Shown here piece by piece: positions 6,566 through 6,636 of a stretch of 6,636 nt of DNA. Source of the DNA: JAJKIP01 sp040509055 (lineage in GTDB: Bacteria; Bacteroidota; Bacteroidia; Chitinophagales; Chitinophagaceae). The translations under genes and the position numbers were made by a program. Within the stretch, counting starts at the first letter, position 1, and each line of letters begins with the position of its first letter. The stretch lies in the NCBI GenBank assembly GCA_040509055.1, contig JBEVLT010000233.1, forward strand, positions 1-6,636. Reading direction: 5' to 3'. The notes below the pieces were generated by a model. The model was not told the origin of the DNA. It did no database searches and saw only the letters and a list, made by a program, of their open reading frames with translations.

Positions 6566-6636
6566 TTAAAAGAACAGGCTCAGTATAGCATCCACGGTAT
6601 AAAAGACAAGAAGTGGCACCCGGATGCTGCACAAAC
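6566..6636 (-). CDS. Possible C-terminal end of a leftward membrane-protein gene, cut by the window
   Basis: Reading the minus strand from the right edge, one frame is open for 22 codons to a TAA at 6568-6566 and gives LCSIRVPLLVFYTVDAILSLFF, which resembles a final transmembrane helix. It is the most hydrophobic of the three minus-strand frames, and a leftward-oriented terminator lies 57 nt after its stop, as expected for a real gene end. The stretch is too short to name a family, and chance cannot be excluded. Another minus-strand frame is also open in this region, up to a TAG near 6561. An inverted repeat AGCATCC/GGATGCT (6587-6593, 6622-6628) lies inside it and may be incidental. Confidence 0.33.
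   Translation of the reverse strand, partial: LCSIRVPLLVFYTVDAILSLFF

Overview
The window looks like ordinary chromosome from a moderately GC-rich Bacteroidota bacterium, probably close to Chitinophagaceae. This is judged from protein character, A-rich leaders without clear Shine-Dalgarno sequences, and a short outer-membrane protein ending in Phe; the genus cannot be named from the sequence alone. No rRNA, tRNA, CRISPR array, insertion sequence or phage gene was seen.

Layout, left to right. (1) 40-507 (+): a small secreted or outer-membrane beta-barrel-like protein of unknown function. (2) A hairpin terminator at 533-568 sits between this gene and a convergent leftward pair. (3) The leftward pair is purD (1608-2891, GAR synthetase of purine synthesis) followed after only 2 nt by a tryptophan 2,3-dioxygenase (580-1605), the first enzyme of the kynurenine route. 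(4) A divergent 147-bp intergenic region (2892-3038) holds a near-perfect palindrome and weak promoter-like motifs. (5) Two rightward POT/PTR2-family proton-coupled peptide transporters follow (3039-4760 and 4833-6476), separated by a strong rho-independent terminator at 4771-4809. (6) The right edge holds a terminator whose T-tract is better on the minus strand, and possibly the last 22 codons of a leftward membrane-protein gene cut off by the window.

How the genes may work together: the two transporters would import di/tripeptides, and the dioxygenase would open the tryptophan ring. purD is housekeeping. A shared amino-acid or nitrogen theme is possible but is inference only.

I see no convincing undescribed multi-gene system. 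The most unusual points are the 2-nt purD/dioxygenase junction, the dioxygenase's animal-type architecture, and the second transporter, which has Lys in place of the TM7 Glu and a long periplasmic TM7-TM8 insert.
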